A DNA stretch of 64,000 nucleotides. Source: Streptomyces sp. Q6. GTDB lineage: Bacteria; Actinomycetota; Actinomycetes; Streptomycetales; Streptomycetaceae. The stretch is from contig NZ_CP146022.1 of assembly GCF_036967205.1 (NCBI RefSeq), positions 1,860,001 through 1,924,000 of the forward strand, given 5' to 3'. Of the stretch, positions 16,924 to 30,239 are shown in pieces. How positions within the stretch are numbered: position 1 is the stretch's first letter; each line of letters begins with the position of its first letter. The notes under the pieces were generated by a model that saw nothing but the letters and a program-made list of their open reading frames with translations, had not been told where the DNA came from and searched no databases. A program made the translations under genes and the position numbers.

Positions 16924-17966
16924 CGCGCCAGCGCCTTGGCCGAGTCCAGCTCGCACGCCCCGTCGCCCGCAGCCGTCCAGGCCGCCGCGCACAACGCCCG
17001 CAGTCCGTCGATCGCTTCTCCGTCCCCCTCCAGTTCGAGCCGCGCGTCGCCGGCGACCGCGGTCCAGCCTCCGCACCGGAAACCCTCGCCGGCCTCCCCC
17101 GTCACCTCGGGCTGCCCGGTCAGCAGGCCGCGCAGATCCACATCCACGTACGTCGGCCGGTGCTGCGGCGGCGCGGCGAGCAGCTGCGCCCCGTCGGTCA
17201 CCCCGGTCAGTACGAGCAGCGAATCCACTTCCCCGTTGAACGCCCCCTCGATGTCGGTGTCGAGCCGGTCCCCCACCACGAGCGGCGTCTTCGCGCCGGT
17301 CCGCAGGACGGTCTCCCGGTGCATCGGCGGCAGCGGCTTCCCCGCGACCTGCGGCTCCGCGCCCGTCGCGATCCGGACGACCTCGACCGCCGCCCCGTTC
17401 CCCGGCGCGATGCCGCGCGCGCTGGGGATCGTCAGATCGGTGTTGGACGCGAACCACGGCACCCCGCGCGCGATCGCGTAGCAGGCCTCGGCGAACCGCT
17501 TCCATGCCAGGTCGGGTCCCCCGTACCCCTGCGCGACGGCCGCCGGGTCGTCGTCGGCGGAGTCCACGGGAACCAGCCCGCGCTCGCGCAGAGCGACCTG
17601 CAACCCTTCCCCGCCGATCACCAGCACCCGCGCGCCCTCGGGCACTTGCTCGCTGATGAGCCGGGCGACGGCCTGCGCGGACGTGATGACGTCCCCCGCC
17701 TCCGTCGGGATCCCCAGCTCCGTCAGGTGCTCGGCGACGGTGTCGGGCGTCCGCAGCGCGTTGTTGGTCACGTAGGCGAGCCCCATCCCGCCGTCTCTGG
17801 CCTCGGCCAGCGAGTCGACGGCGTGCGCGATGGCCTGCCCGCCCGCGTACACCACCCCGTCCAGATCGAGCAGCGCCGTGTCGTAGGCCTCGCTCAGCGC
17901 CCGCTCGCTGCCCTGCGGCCGCACCCGGGAACCGTCGCCGGCCGCACCCCTCGCACTCTGGCTCAT
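16911..17966 (-). CDS. HAD superfamily (NagD-like) sugar/nucleotide phosphatase
   Basis: A 351-residue HAD hydrolase of subclass IIA. Motif I is DLDGVVYAGGQAI near residue 33, motif II is VTNNALRTPDT, and the C-terminal VVGDRLDTDIEGAFN supplies the Lys/Asp Mg2+-binding part (with GKPLPPMHRETV carrying the Lys). The cap insertion between motifs is of the C2 type. NagD-like enzymes dephosphorylate nucleotides or sugar phosphates; the physiological substrate here is unknown. ATG 17966 is chosen because GAGGAG lies 9-10 nt upstream; a further 24 codons are open upstream but unsupported. It is divergent from the DUF1015 gene. A 32-bp tandem repeat overlaps its last codons. Confidence 0.9.
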   Translation of the reverse strand: MSQSARGAAGDGSRVRPQGSERALSEAYDTALLDLDGVVYAGGQAIAHAVDSLAEARDGGMGLAYVTNNALRTPDTVAEHLTELGIPTEAGDVITSAQAVARLISEQVPEGARVLVIGGEGLQVALRERGLVPVDSADDDPAAVAQGYGGPDLAWKRFAEACYAIARGVPWFASNTDLTIPSARGIAPGNGAAVEVVRIATGAEPQVAGKPLPPMHRETVLRTGAKTPLVVGDRLDTDIEGAFNGEVDSLLVLTGVTDGAQLLAAPPQHRPTYVDVDLRGLLTGQPEVTGEAGEGFRCGGWTAVAGDARLELEGDGEAIDGLRALCAAAWTAAGDGACELDSAKALARLGL

Positions 17967-18037
17967 TACGTATCGCTCCTCGCTCGGTCCACTCCCCCGA
18001 TCATCCCCCACGCCACTGACACTCGTACGATGCACCA

Positions 18038-19312
18038 ATGAACACTGCAGGTGACGGCCTGGATCTGGTCCCCTTCCGGGGGGTGCGCTACGTCCCGGAA
18101 CGGGTCGGCAGCCTCGCCGCCGTGACCTCGCCCCCGTACGACGTCGTCGTGCGGCCCGACGGCCTGCTCCACCTGGAGAGCGCCGACCCGTACAACATCG
18201 TCCGGCTGATCCTGCCGCAGGCCACGTCCCCGCGGTCGCGCAACGACCAGGCGGCCTCGACGCTCCACCGCTGGCTCGCCGAGGGCGTCCTCGCCGCGGA
18301 CCCCACGCCGGCGCTCTACGTGTACGAGCAGCGCAGCGGCGACATGCTCCAGCGCGGCGTCATCGGCGCCCTCCGCCTGTCGGAGGCGTCGGAGGGTGTG
18401 GTGCTGCCCCACGAGGACGTCATGCCCCATGTGGTCGAGGACCGCGCGGGCCTGATGCGCACCACGGAAGCGAACTTCGAACCGCTCCTCCTCACCTATC
18501 GCGGCAACGGCGCCGCGACGGGCGCCACGGCCGTCATCGAGCACGCCGTCCACCGGCCCCCGATCCTCGCCACGACCACCGAGGACGGCTACAGCCACCG
18601 CCTCTGGTCGATCACGGACGCGGCGGAGCAGCGGCAGATCCGCGAGGACCTGGCCGCTCATCAGGCCCTGATCGCGGACGGCCACCACCGCTGGGCGACG
18701 TATCTGCAGCTGCGCACCGAGCACCCGTCGCCCACCCCGTGGGACTACGGCCTGGTCCTCCTGGTCGACACGGCCCGCTACCCGCTGCGCGTCCGCGCCA
18801 TCCACCGCCTCCTGAACCGCCTCCCGATCGAGCAGGCCCTGGCGACGGCCCGTGTGTCCTTCCGCGTACGAGAAGTCGCCGGGCCGCTCGACCGAGCGCT
18901 GGAAGCGCTGGCGGAGGCGGCGGCACACGGCAACGCCTTCCTCCTGACCGGCGCCGACGACACGTACCACCTGCTCGACCGCCCGGACGCCGCTCTCCTG
19001 GACCGTACGATCCCGACGGACCGCCCCGAGGCCTGGCGCACCCTGGACGCGACCGTCCTGCACTCGACGCTCCTCGGCCATGTCTGGGGCATCCCCGAGG
19101 ACTCCCCGGCGGACATCACGTACATCCACGACACGGCGGCGACGGTCGAGAAGGCCCGCCGTGACGGCAGTACCGCGGTCCTGATGCACCCGGTCCGCGA
19201 GGAAGTCGTCCGCGAGCTGGCCCGGCAGGGCGTGACGATGCCCCGGAAGTCGACGTCCTTCGGTCCGAAGCCGGCCACGGGCCTGGTCCTGCGCACCCTC
19301 ACCGACGACTGA
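18038..19312 (+). CDS. DUF1015 family protein
   Basis: A 424-residue soluble protein of the DUF1015 family (SpoIIGA/SerC-like naming aside, no proven function). The N-terminal block LVPFRGVRYVPERVG, then VTSPPYDVV, and the central IADGHHRWATYLQLR are the family's most conserved segments; the DGHHR motif resembles a metal or phosphate site. The C-terminal half ends with STSFGPKPATGLVLR, also a family signature. The ATG at 18038 begins directly at the conserved N-terminus. It is divergent from the HAD phosphatase gene with a 71-bp gap and ends at a hairpin terminator shared with the convergent repeat-rich protein gene. Confidence 0.9.
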   Translation: MNTAGDGLDLVPFRGVRYVPERVGSLAAVTSPPYDVVVRPDGLLHLESADPYNIVRLILPQATSPRSRNDQAASTLHRWLAEGVLAADPTPALYVYEQRSGDMLQRGVIGALRLSEASEGVVLPHEDVMPHVVEDRAGLMRTTEANFEPLLLTYRGNGAATGATAVIEHAVHRPPILATTTEDGYSHRLWSITDAAEQRQIREDLAAHQALIADGHHRWATYLQLRTEHPSPTPWDYGLVLLVDTARYPLRVRAIHRLLNRLPIEQALATARVSFRVREVAGPLDRALEALAEAAAHGNAFLLTGADDTYHLLDRPDAALLDRTIPTDRPEAWRTLDATVLHSTLLGHVWGIPEDSPADITYIHDTAATVEKARRDGSTAVLMHPVREEVVRELARQGVTMPRKSTSFGPKPATGLVLRTLTDD

Positions 19313-19344
19313 CGGGCGGGCCCCCGAAGGGAACCCGCCCGTCA
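19310..19344. terminator. Bidirectional hairpin terminator
   Basis: An 11-bp perfect inverted repeat (TGACGGGCGGG at 19310-19320 and its complement at 19334-19344) lies between the convergent stops of the DUF1015 gene and the repeat-rich gene. There is no long T run, as is common for streptomycete terminators. Confidence 0.65.
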
Positions 19345-19362
19345 CACACGCCGAGTCGGCAC

Positions 19363-21444
19363 TTACCGCTCGCCGCGCTCCTCGCCGTCGTCCTCGTCCT
19401 GCTCGCGATCGACAACCACGACATCATCACTGTCGCTGTCGCTGTCGCTGTCGCCGTCGCTGTCGTCCTCGTCGAACGCGTCGACGAACTCGACGCCGTC
19501 CAGCTCGGCGAGCCGGTCGGACGCGTCGGTGCTGCCGTCCTTGTCGGACTCCACGGCCTTGGCGAACCACTCGCGGGCCTCGTCCTCACGCCCGGCCGCC
19601 AGCAGCGCGTCGGCGTACGCGTACCGCAGGCGCGCGGTCCACGACTGGACGGAGTGGGAGGCGAGCTCGGGGCTCTGGAGCGTCACGATGGCGGCGTCCA
19701 GCTGCCCCATGTCCCGCCGAGCACCGGCGGCGACGAGCCGCATCTCGACCTGTCCGGCCTTGTCGAGCTTCTGCACCTCAGGCGCACCGGCCATGTCGAG
19801 CGCCCGCTCCGGCCGCCCGAGACCGCGCTCGCAGTCGGCCATGACGGGCCACAGCTCGACGTTCCCGGTCATCCGACGCGCGGCCCGGAACTCCGCGAGC
19901 GCCTCGCTGTACTTCTGGTTCGCGTACGCGGCGAAGCCGGCGGCCTCGCGCACGGCGGCGACGCGGGACGCGAGCCGCAGAGCGACCTTGGAGTACCCGT
20001 AGGCCTCCCGGGGGTCCTCGTCGATCAGCCGGGCGACCATCACCAGGTTCTTGGCGACGTCCTCGGCAAGCCCCTTCGGCAGGGACTGGAGCTCCTGCTG
20101 CACGTCCTTGTCGAGCTCGTAACCCGAGACGTCCTCGGGGATCGGCAGCCGCTTGATCGGCTCACGGTCCCGCTCGTCGCGGAACCGGCCACCGCCACCG
20201 CGCCGGTCGTCACCACGTCGGTCGTCCCGGCGGTCGTCGCGACGGAAGGGCGGACGGTCGCCGTCCCGGCGCGGCCCACGATCCCGGTCACGGTCACCGT
20301 ACGAAGGCCGATCGTCGCGCCCACGGAACCCGCCACCAGCGCTGCCACCACGGTTGTCGTCACGACGATCCCCGCGGTAACCGCCACCGCCACCACGGTT
20401 GTCGTCCCGCCCGCGATAGCCGCCACTGCTGCCGCCACGGTTGTCATCGCGGCGGTCGTCGCGACGGAACGGGGGACGGTCGCCGTCACGGCGCGGCCCA
20501 CGATCCCGATCGCGGTCACCGTACGAAGGCCGATCGTCGCGCCCACGGAACCCGCCACCAGCGCTGCCACCACGGTTGTCGTCACGACGATCCCCGCGGT
20601 AACCGCCACCGCTACCACCACGGCTGTCATCGCGACGGAAGCCACCACCGCTGCTACCACCGCGGTCATCACGCCGGTCGTCCCGACGGTCGTCACGGCG
20701 GAAGGGCGGACGGTCGCCGTCACGGCGCGGCCCACGATCCCGATCGCGGTCACCGTACGAAGGCCGATCGTCGCGCCCACGGAACCCGCCACCAGCACTG
20801 CCACCACGGCTGTCGTCACGACGATCCCCGCGGTAACCGCCACCGCCACCACCACGGCTGTCATCGCGACGGAAACCACCGCCACCACTACCACCGCGAT
20901 TGTCGTCACGACGGAATCCGCCACCGCCACCACCGCGATTGTCATCGCGACGGAAACCACCACCGCTGCTACCACCGCGGTCATCACGCCGGTCGTCCCG
21001 ACGGTCGTCGCGACGGAACGGGGGACGGTCGCCGTCACGGCGCGGCCCACGATCCCGGTCACGGTCACCGTACGAAGGCCGGTCGTCGCGCCCACGGAAC
21101 CCGCCACCAGCACTGCCACCACGGCTGTCGTCACGACGATCCCCGCGGTAACCGCCACCGCCACCACCACGGCTGTCATCGCGACGGAAACCACCGCCAC
21201 CACTACCACCGCGGCTGTCGTCACGACGGAAACCACCGCCGCTGCTACCGCCCCGGTTGTCGTCTCGACGGTCGTCACGGCGGAAGGGCGGACGGTCGCC
21301 GTCACGGCGCGGCCCACGATCCCGGTCGCTGGACGACGGACGGTCGCGGCGCGGGCCGTCGCCACCGCGGTACCCGCCGCGGTCACCACTGTCCCGGCGG
21401 CGCTGGTCGCGCTCCGGACGCTCGTCGGGAGAGTTGGTGGACAT
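19363..21444 (-). CDS. Repeat-rich Arg/Asp/Gly (RGG-like) protein with C-terminal TPR-like domain
   Basis: A 693-residue protein in two parts. Residues about 20-427 are low complexity: tandem modules built from FRRDDSRGGSGGG and YRGDRRDDSRGG elements, interrupted by four copies of a longer unit starting FRGRDDRPSYGDRDRDRGPR and ending in PPFRRDDRRDD (near residues 116, 221, 299 and 373). This resembles the RGG/RD-rich disordered regions of RNA-binding proteins. Residues about 430-660 are helical with TPR-like repeats (EAYGYSKVALRLASRVAAVR, YSEALAEFRAARRM, DEAREWFAKAVESD). The tail is highly acidic with a Ser-Asp run and ends in DDGEERGER. ATG 21444 has GGAGT upstream. The gene starts about 75 bp after the rRNA operon terminator. 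TPR-like proteins with variable N-terminal repeats occur in other streptomycetes; I know no established function. RNA or ribosome-related binding is inference. Confidence 0.82.
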   Translation of the reverse strand: MSTNSPDERPERDQRRRDSGDRGGYRGGDGPRRDRPSSSDRDRGPRRDGDRPPFRRDDRRDDNRGGSSGGGFRRDDSRGGSGGGGFRRDDSRGGGGGGYRGDRRDDSRGGSAGGGFRGRDDRPSYGDRDRDRGPRRDGDRPPFRRDDRRDDRRDDRGGSSGGGFRRDDNRGGGGGGFRRDDNRGGSGGGGFRRDDSRGGGGGGYRGDRRDDSRGGSAGGGFRGRDDRPSYGDRDRDRGPRRDGDRPPFRRDDRRDDRRDDRGGSSGGGFRRDDSRGGSGGGYRGDRRDDNRGGSAGGGFRGRDDRPSYGDRDRDRGPRRDGDRPPFRRDDRRDDNRGGSSGGYRGRDDNRGGGGGYRGDRRDDNRGGSAGGGFRGRDDRPSYGDRDRDRGPRRDGDRPPFRRDDRRDDRRGDDRRGGGGRFRDERDREPIKRLPIPEDVSGYELDKDVQQELQSLPKGLAEDVAKNLVMVARLIDEDPREAYGYSKVALRLASRVAAVREAAGFAAYANQKYSEALAEFRAARRMTGNVELWPVMADCERGLGRPERALDMAGAPEVQKLDKAGQVEMRLVAAGARRDMGQLDAAIVTLQSPELASHSVQSWTARLRYAYADALLAAGREDEAREWFAKAVESDKDGSTDASDRLAELDGVEFVDAFDEDDSDGDSDSDSDSDDVVVVDREQDEDDGEERGER
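20163..21384. repeat. In-gene degenerate tandem repeats encoding the RGG/RD region
   Basis: About 1.2 kb of repeated DNA inside the repeat-rich protein gene. A long unit of roughly 110 bp, encoding GRDDRPSYGDRDRDRGPRRD and what follows, recurs four times with spacings near 315, 234 and 222 bp. Shorter units of about 33-45 bp encode the FRRDDxRGG and YRGDRRDD modules between them. Copies share long identical stretches, so copy number should vary between strains and assembly collapse is a risk. Confidence 0.9.
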
Positions 21445-21524
21445 GGGGTGACTCCTGTCATCGGTACCGCAGTCATTCTCACGCAGCCGGGGTGCCGGCG
21501 CGCTCCGAGAAGAGCTCTGGAAAT

Positions 21525-21572
21525 ACAAAAAGGACCCTTGGTCCCAGCATGTGTGCCGGGACCAAGGGTCCT
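21525..21572 (-). terminator. Intrinsic terminator of the rRNA operon
   Basis: A perfect 15-bp stem (21531-21545 with 21558-21572, AGGACCCTTGGTCCC) and a 12-nt loop, followed on the minus strand by TTTTTG. It lies 9 bp beyond the 5S rRNA 3' end and is a textbook rho-independent terminator. Confidence 0.95.
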
Positions 21573-21581
21573 CTCAAAAAT

Positions 21582-21701
21582 AGTTCGGCGGCGTCCTACT
21601 CTCCCACAGGGTCCCCCCTGCAGTACCATCGGCGCTGTGAGGCTTAGCTTCCGGGTTCGGAATGTAACCGGGCGTTTCCCTCACGCTATGACCACCGAAA
21701 C
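21582..21701 (-). rRNA. rrf: 5S ribosomal RNA
   Basis: The minus strand from 21701 reads GTTTCGGTGGTCATAGCG and ends near CGCCGCCGAACT, the standard streptomycete 5S rRNA of about 120 nt. It is separated from the 23S gene by about 130 bp and followed by a strong terminator. Ends are assigned by similarity and may be off by one or two bases. Confidence 0.95.
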
Positions 21702-21831
21702 CCTTTCAGACGTCCCTCAAGAGGGACCCATGAACAGGGCGGCGAACTAGCACACTTTTCAATTGATAAGTGGAACTGTTCAGCCAGCACAAACTGTTCG
21801 TTGTCTGGGAACTACACAGTGGACGCGAGCA

Positions 21832-26791
<4,960 letters not shown>

Positions 26792-26986
26792 TGTTTCCCC
26801 GTAATCGGGGTGACACCACGAGAGCGGAACAACCAGGAGGAATAATCCCGGTCGTTCACAGCGTCCTCGCTGTGCGCCTGCCAACCCACTAGAGGCCGAC
26901 AGGACTTTTTCAAAGGAACCTCATCTTCGACCCGAAAGGGCCGGAGACGGGGTATCAACATATCTGGCGTTGATTTTTGGCACGCT

Positions 26987-27000
26987 GTTGAGTTCTCAAG
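26987..27000 (-). promoter_or_regulatory. boxA-like antitermination element in the rrn leader
   Basis: The minus strand reads CTTGAGAACTCAAC about 200 nt upstream of the 16S start. The core TTGAGAACT is shared with the spacer element, as expected for rrn antitermination sites. Confidence 0.65.
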
Positions 27001-27153
27001 GAACGGACGCTTCCTTTGTACTCACCCTCTCGGGCTTTCCTCCGGGCGCTTCCCTTCTGTGTTTCCCAACCTTACCAGATCTTTTTTCCGTTCCGTTTCC
27101 GGTTCGGATTTCATTTCCGGTGGCCGTTGGAGGGCCTTTGCCTTTCGGCGTGT

Positions 27154-27181
27154 CCACTACGTTAGCGGAATCTTCCTGCAA
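27154..27181 (-). promoter_or_regulatory. Candidate rRNA promoter
   Basis: On the minus strand a -35-like TTGCAG and a -10-like TAGTGG are separated by 16 bp, about 365 bp before 16S. The spacing and hexamers suit the principal sigma factor. Assigned by eye only. Confidence 0.4.
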
Positions 27182-27347
27182 CTCATAATCGAGTTTCGCG
27201 AGTTCGAATTTCGGCATGCGGACATGCTGAATAGACCCCGCCAAGGGAAGTCGTACGTAGGTAGTGGTTGGCCGCTTCCGGCTGCAGGCTGAACGCCGTA
27301 CCCGGGTCAAGCGGCTCGGGCTACGTTACGGATCCCGCAAGGGCGCG

Positions 27348-27989
27348 TCAAGTTCGGCGACGGCGAGGGGTATGGGCCCGATAAGGGCTCACCGTCGGGT
27401 CGTTGGCGATCCAGAAGCGCCATGGGTGGACAGCGCCTTCACCGGAGACTCCGGTGCGCGGGCCCTGGAGTACCTGGTCAGTGGGGACGGGGGTGCCGTG
27501 GAGCACCGACATGGGGGAATCGGCCGGCGCGCAGGCGTCGACGCCGTCCAGGGAGCGGTCCACGTCAAGGGCCGTGGCCAGGCGCGCGGGGCCTTTGGCC
27601 AGTTCCTTGTCATTGCGGGCCGAGAGCCGACGGGTGCGAGTGAGCTCCGCCCCCTCGGTAATCTCTCCCGCGCGAAGCAGGACGGCACTCGCGGTGCCGG
27701 GCGGGCCGCACACCAGGTTCATGCAGTGCCACATGCCGTAGGTGAAGTAGACGTACACATGTCCGGGCGGACCGAACATCACGCGGTTGCGGGCGGTCTC
27801 ACCTCTGTAGGCGTGCGAACCGGGGTCGTTCGGGCCGTCGTACGCCTCCACCTCTGTCAGGCGGAGCTCGATCGGACCGTCGGAGGTGTGACGTACAAGG
27901 GTGCGCCCCAGGAGATCAGGGGCGACCTCCAGGACAGGGCGGTCGAAGAAGTCCCGGGTGAGAGGCGTACGGTCAGGGGCCGCGATCAT
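27348..27989 (-). CDS. DNA-3-methyladenine glycosylase (AAG/MPG family)
   Basis: A 213-residue base-excision enzyme that flips out and removes alkylated purines. The hallmark [19 protein letters not shown] contains the catalytic Glu and DNA-intercalating region, followed by [20 protein letters not shown] and [11 protein letters not shown], all typical of the family. ATG 27989 starts at the conserved N-terminus; an in-frame ATG at 28025 would add 12 residues, and neither has a clear Shine-Dalgarno sequence. It is located upstream of the rRNA operon on the same strand and divergent from the Spo0M gene. Confidence 0.93.
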   Translation of the reverse strand: MIAAPDRTPLTRDFFDRPVLEVAPDLLGRTLVRHTSDGPIELRLTEVEAYDGPNDPGSHAYRGETARNRVMFGPPGHVYVYFTYGMWHCMNLVCGPPGTASAVLLRAGEITEGAELTRTRRLSARNDKELAKGPARLATALDVDRSLDGVDACAPADSPMSVLHGTPVPTDQVLQGPRTGVSGEGAVHPWRFWIANDPTVSPYRAHTPRRRRT

Positions 27990-28117
27990 GCCGTCCGAGG
28001 GTAGTGCAGGGGCCGCGGAGGGCATCCGGAACCGGTCGCGGGTGTACCGCGTTTGTAGTCAGCAGTACCTGTACCAGTCATTCAGAGATCACGGTTACGT
28101 ACGGAGGAGATCGGGAC

Positions 28118-28900
28118 ATGGGGTTCAAGCGGCTGTTGGCGAGTCTTGGTGCGGGCGGAGCGTCCGTGGAGACGGAGCTGACCGAGGTCAACGTCGTTCC
28201 GGGCGGTGTCGTCCAGGGCGAGGTGCGGATCCAGGGCGGGTCCGTGGACCAGGAGATCGAGGGGCTCTCGGTCGGGCTTCAGGCGCGGGTCGAGGTCGAG
28301 GGCGCGGACCAGGAGACCAAGCAGGACATCGAGTTCACGAAGGTGCGGCTCGGGGGTGCCTTCCAGCTCCAGGCGAACGCCGTGCACGCGGTGCCGTTCG
28401 GGCTCGAGATCCCGTGGGAGACGCCGATCACGACCATCGACGGACAGCCGTTGCGCGGGATGAACATCGGGGTGACGACCGAGCTGGAGATCGCCCGGGC
28501 CGTCGACTCCGGCGACCTCGACCCGATCAGCGTGCACCCGCTGCCGTCGCAGCAGGCCATCCTCGACGCCTTCATCGGGCTCGGCTTCCGGTTCAAGAGC
28601 GCGGACATGGAACGCGGCCACATCCGGGGTACGCGGCAGAAGCTGCCGTTCTACCAGGAGATCGAGTTCTTCCCGCCGCAGCAGTACCGGGGGCTGAACC
28701 AGGTCGAGTTGAGCTTCGTCGCCGACGACCGGGAGATGGACGTCGTCCTGGAGATGGACAAGAAGCCCGGACTGTTCAGCGAGGGCAGCGACACGTTCCG
28801 CTCGTTCGTCGTCGGGCACCACGACTTCCAGGGCACGGACTGGTCGGCGTATCTGCACCAGTGGCTGTCCGAGGTCGGCAGCAAGAAGAACTGGTTCTAG
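28118..28900 (+). CDS. Spo0M-like sporulation protein
   Basis: A 260-residue protein of the Spo0M family, which has an arrestin-like beta-sandwich fold. Spo0M affects sporulation control in Bacillus and homologues are widespread in actinobacteria. The N-terminus FKRLLASLGAGGASVETELT and the central PFGLEIPWETPIT are characteristic. The C-terminal part ends with the acidic and aromatic VVGHHDFQGTDWSAYLHQWL. ATG 28118 is preceded by GGAGGAGA at good spacing. A PEBP-like gene follows 58 bp downstream on the same strand. Confidence 0.92.
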   Translation: MGFKRLLASLGAGGASVETELTEVNVVPGGVVQGEVRIQGGSVDQEIEGLSVGLQARVEVEGADQETKQDIEFTKVRLGGAFQLQANAVHAVPFGLEIPWETPITTIDGQPLRGMNIGVTTELEIARAVDSGDLDPISVHPLPSQQAILDAFIGLGFRFKSADMERGHIRGTRQKLPFYQEIEFFPPQQYRGLNQVELSFVADDREMDVVLEMDKKPGLFSEGSDTFRSFVVGHHDFQGTDWSAYLHQWLSEVGSKKNWF

Positions 28901-28958
28901 GGTCTCGGGGTTCTAGGGTTGGTGGGATCAAGATTCCGCCGATCCAGGAGGTGTCGCT

Positions 28959-29501
28959 GTGACCGAGCAGCTCAAGCGGGCTCCACTGCCGCATGACTTT
29001 CATCCGCAGGTGCCGTCGTTCACCGTCACGAGCGAGGACTTCGAGCCCGGTGGGGTGCTGAAGGACGCGCAGGTGTACGCGGCCGGGAACACGTCGCCGC
29101 AGCTGCGGTGGGAGGGCTTCCCGGCGGAGACCAAGAGCTTCGCCGTGTCGTGCTTCGACCCGGACGCCCCGACGGGCAGCGGCTTCTGGCACTGGTCCGT
29201 GTTCGACATTCCGGTGTCGGTCACGGAGCTGCCGACCGGTGCGGGCAGCGGCAAGTTCGAAGGGCTTCCCGAGGGTGCCGTGCAGGTGCGCAACGACTAC
29301 GGGACGAAGGAGTTCGGCGGTGCCGCTCCGCCGGCCGGCGATCCCGCGCACCGTTACGTCTTCACCGTGTACGCGGTGGATCAGGAGAAGCTCGGCCCCG
29401 ACTCGGACACGTCGCCCGCCGCGGTCGGATTCAACCTGCGGTTCCACACGCTCGCGCGCGCTCAGGTCGTCGCCGAATACGCGGCTCCTGCCGAGAGTTA
29501 G
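28959..29501 (+). CDS. YbhB/YbcL family Raf kinase inhibitor-like (PEBP) protein
   Basis: A 180-residue cytoplasmic protein of the phosphatidylethanolamine-binding protein family. The motifs [33 protein letters not shown] (the anion-binding D-P-D-A-P and G-x-x-H-W) and [15 protein letters not shown] with [11 protein letters not shown] are the family signature. Bacterial members have no firmly established role. GTG 28959 is preceded by AGGAGG 8 nt upstream. The gene ends at an intrinsic terminator. Confidence 0.94.
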   Translation: MTEQLKRAPLPHDFHPQVPSFTVTSEDFEPGGVLKDAQVYAAGNTSPQLRWEGFPAETKSFAVSCFDPDAPTGSGFWHWSVFDIPVSVTELPTGAGSGKFEGLPEGAVQVRNDYGTKEFGGAAPPAGDPAHRYVFTVYAVDQEKLGPDSDTSPAAVGFNLRFHTLARAQVVAEYAAPAES

Positions 29502-29517
29502 CGTTCACGGAACGTTT

Positions 29518-29559
29518 GCCCGCCTCTGGTCTTGGAAGTGATCAGAGGCGGGCATTTTT
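29518..29559 (+). terminator. Intrinsic terminator after the PEBP gene
   Basis: An 11-bp stem GCCCGCCTCTG (29518-29528) pairs with 29543-29553 and is followed by a T run. It lies 17 bp after the PEBP stop codon. Confidence 0.92.
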
Positions 29560-29645
29560 TATTGCGTTGTCCATCTCGGCGTGCGCGGCCAGAGTTGACG
29601 CACGGACGCCGAGGGGTGATCCGCTGCGTACGGGAGGTGGGCAGG

Positions 29646-30158
29646 ATGCGGGACACGCTGGTGCTGAACGCAAGCTTCGAGCCGCTCTCGACGGTGACGC
29701 TGAACCGAGCCGTCGTGCTGGTGCTCCAGGACAAGGCCGTCGTCGAACAGTCCCACCCCGAGCTGCGCATGCGCGGCGCCGCACTGGACATACCGGTGCC
29801 CCGGGTGATCAGGCTGTGCAGGTACGTGCGCGTGCCGTTCCGAAGACGTGCGCCATGGTCCAGGCGGGGTGTGCTCGTACGGGATCAGCACCGGTGCGCG
29901 TACTGCGGGAGGCGGGCGACGACCGTGGACCACGTCGTGCCGCGGTCGCAGGGCGGTGCGGACTCCTGGCTGAACACGGTGGCGTCCTGCGCCGAGGACA
30001 ATCACCGCAAGGCGAACCGGACACCCGAGCAGGCCGGTATGCCGCTGCTGCGGCAGCCGTTCGAGCCGACGCCGGCCGACGCGATGCTGCTGTCGCTGCG
30101 GATCGACGGGCGGGAAGCGCTGCCGGACTGGCTGGGTCAGCAGAAGGTCGCGGCGTAG
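29646..30158 (+). CDS. HNH endonuclease family protein
   Basis: A 170-residue protein with an HNH nuclease domain in its second half. The zinc-binding pairs CAYCG and the C-terminal CAEDNHRKAN frame the core VDHVVPRSQGGADSWLN, which holds the catalytic His and Asn residues. The N-terminal half (MRDTLVLNASFEPLSTVTLN, then AVVLVLQDKA) is typical of a conserved actinobacterial and cyanobacterial HNH subfamily whose in vivo target is unknown. ATG 29646 is used because GGAGGTGG lies upstream and the conserved sequence starts here. It ends at a strong hairpin shared with the convergent SPFH gene. Confidence 0.93.
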   Translation: MRDTLVLNASFEPLSTVTLNRAVVLVLQDKAVVEQSHPELRMRGAALDIPVPRVIRLCRYVRVPFRRRAPWSRRGVLVRDQHRCAYCGRRATTVDHVVPRSQGGADSWLNTVASCAEDNHRKANRTPEQAGMPLLRQPFEPTPADAMLLSLRIDGREALPDWLGQQKVAA

Positions 30159-30181
30159 CGGGACTCGACGCACTTCGACGG

Positions 30182-30222
30182 ACAGAGCGGGCCGCCGACC
30201 CGAGGTCGGCGGCCCGCTCTGT
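30182..30222. terminator. Bidirectional hairpin terminator
   Basis: A perfect 19-bp inverted repeat with a 3-nt loop (30182-30200 and 30204-30222) between the convergent HNH and SPFH genes. No T tract follows on either side. Confidence 0.85.
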
Positions 30223-30239
30223 CGTGCTGGGGCAGGTGC

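Larger units (their letters stand above)
26792..27347 (-). promoter_or_regulatory. rRNA operon leader and promoter region
   Basis: This 556-bp gap contains the transcribed leader of the rRNA operon and its promoters, on the minus strand, and separates it from the convergently... not convergent but co-directional upstream DNA glycosylase gene at 27348. Base composition is lower in GC than the flanking genes, as is usual for rrn leaders. Streptomycete rrn operons have several tandem promoters; one good candidate is given separately, and a second -10-like TAAGGT is at 27069-27074 without a clear -35. A boxA element and a processing stem precede 16S. Confidence 0.75.

Noticed and set aside
20163-21384. 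Repeats considered as a CRISPR array
   Set aside because: Repeats are in frame, variable in length, directly adjacent without unique spacers, and there are no cas genes.
19654-21750. A plus-strand reading frame of about 698 codons antisense to the repeat-rich gene
   Set aside because: It is a by-product of the repeat codon pattern, runs into the rRNA terminator and 5S gene, and has a Thr/Val/Ala composition with no domain.
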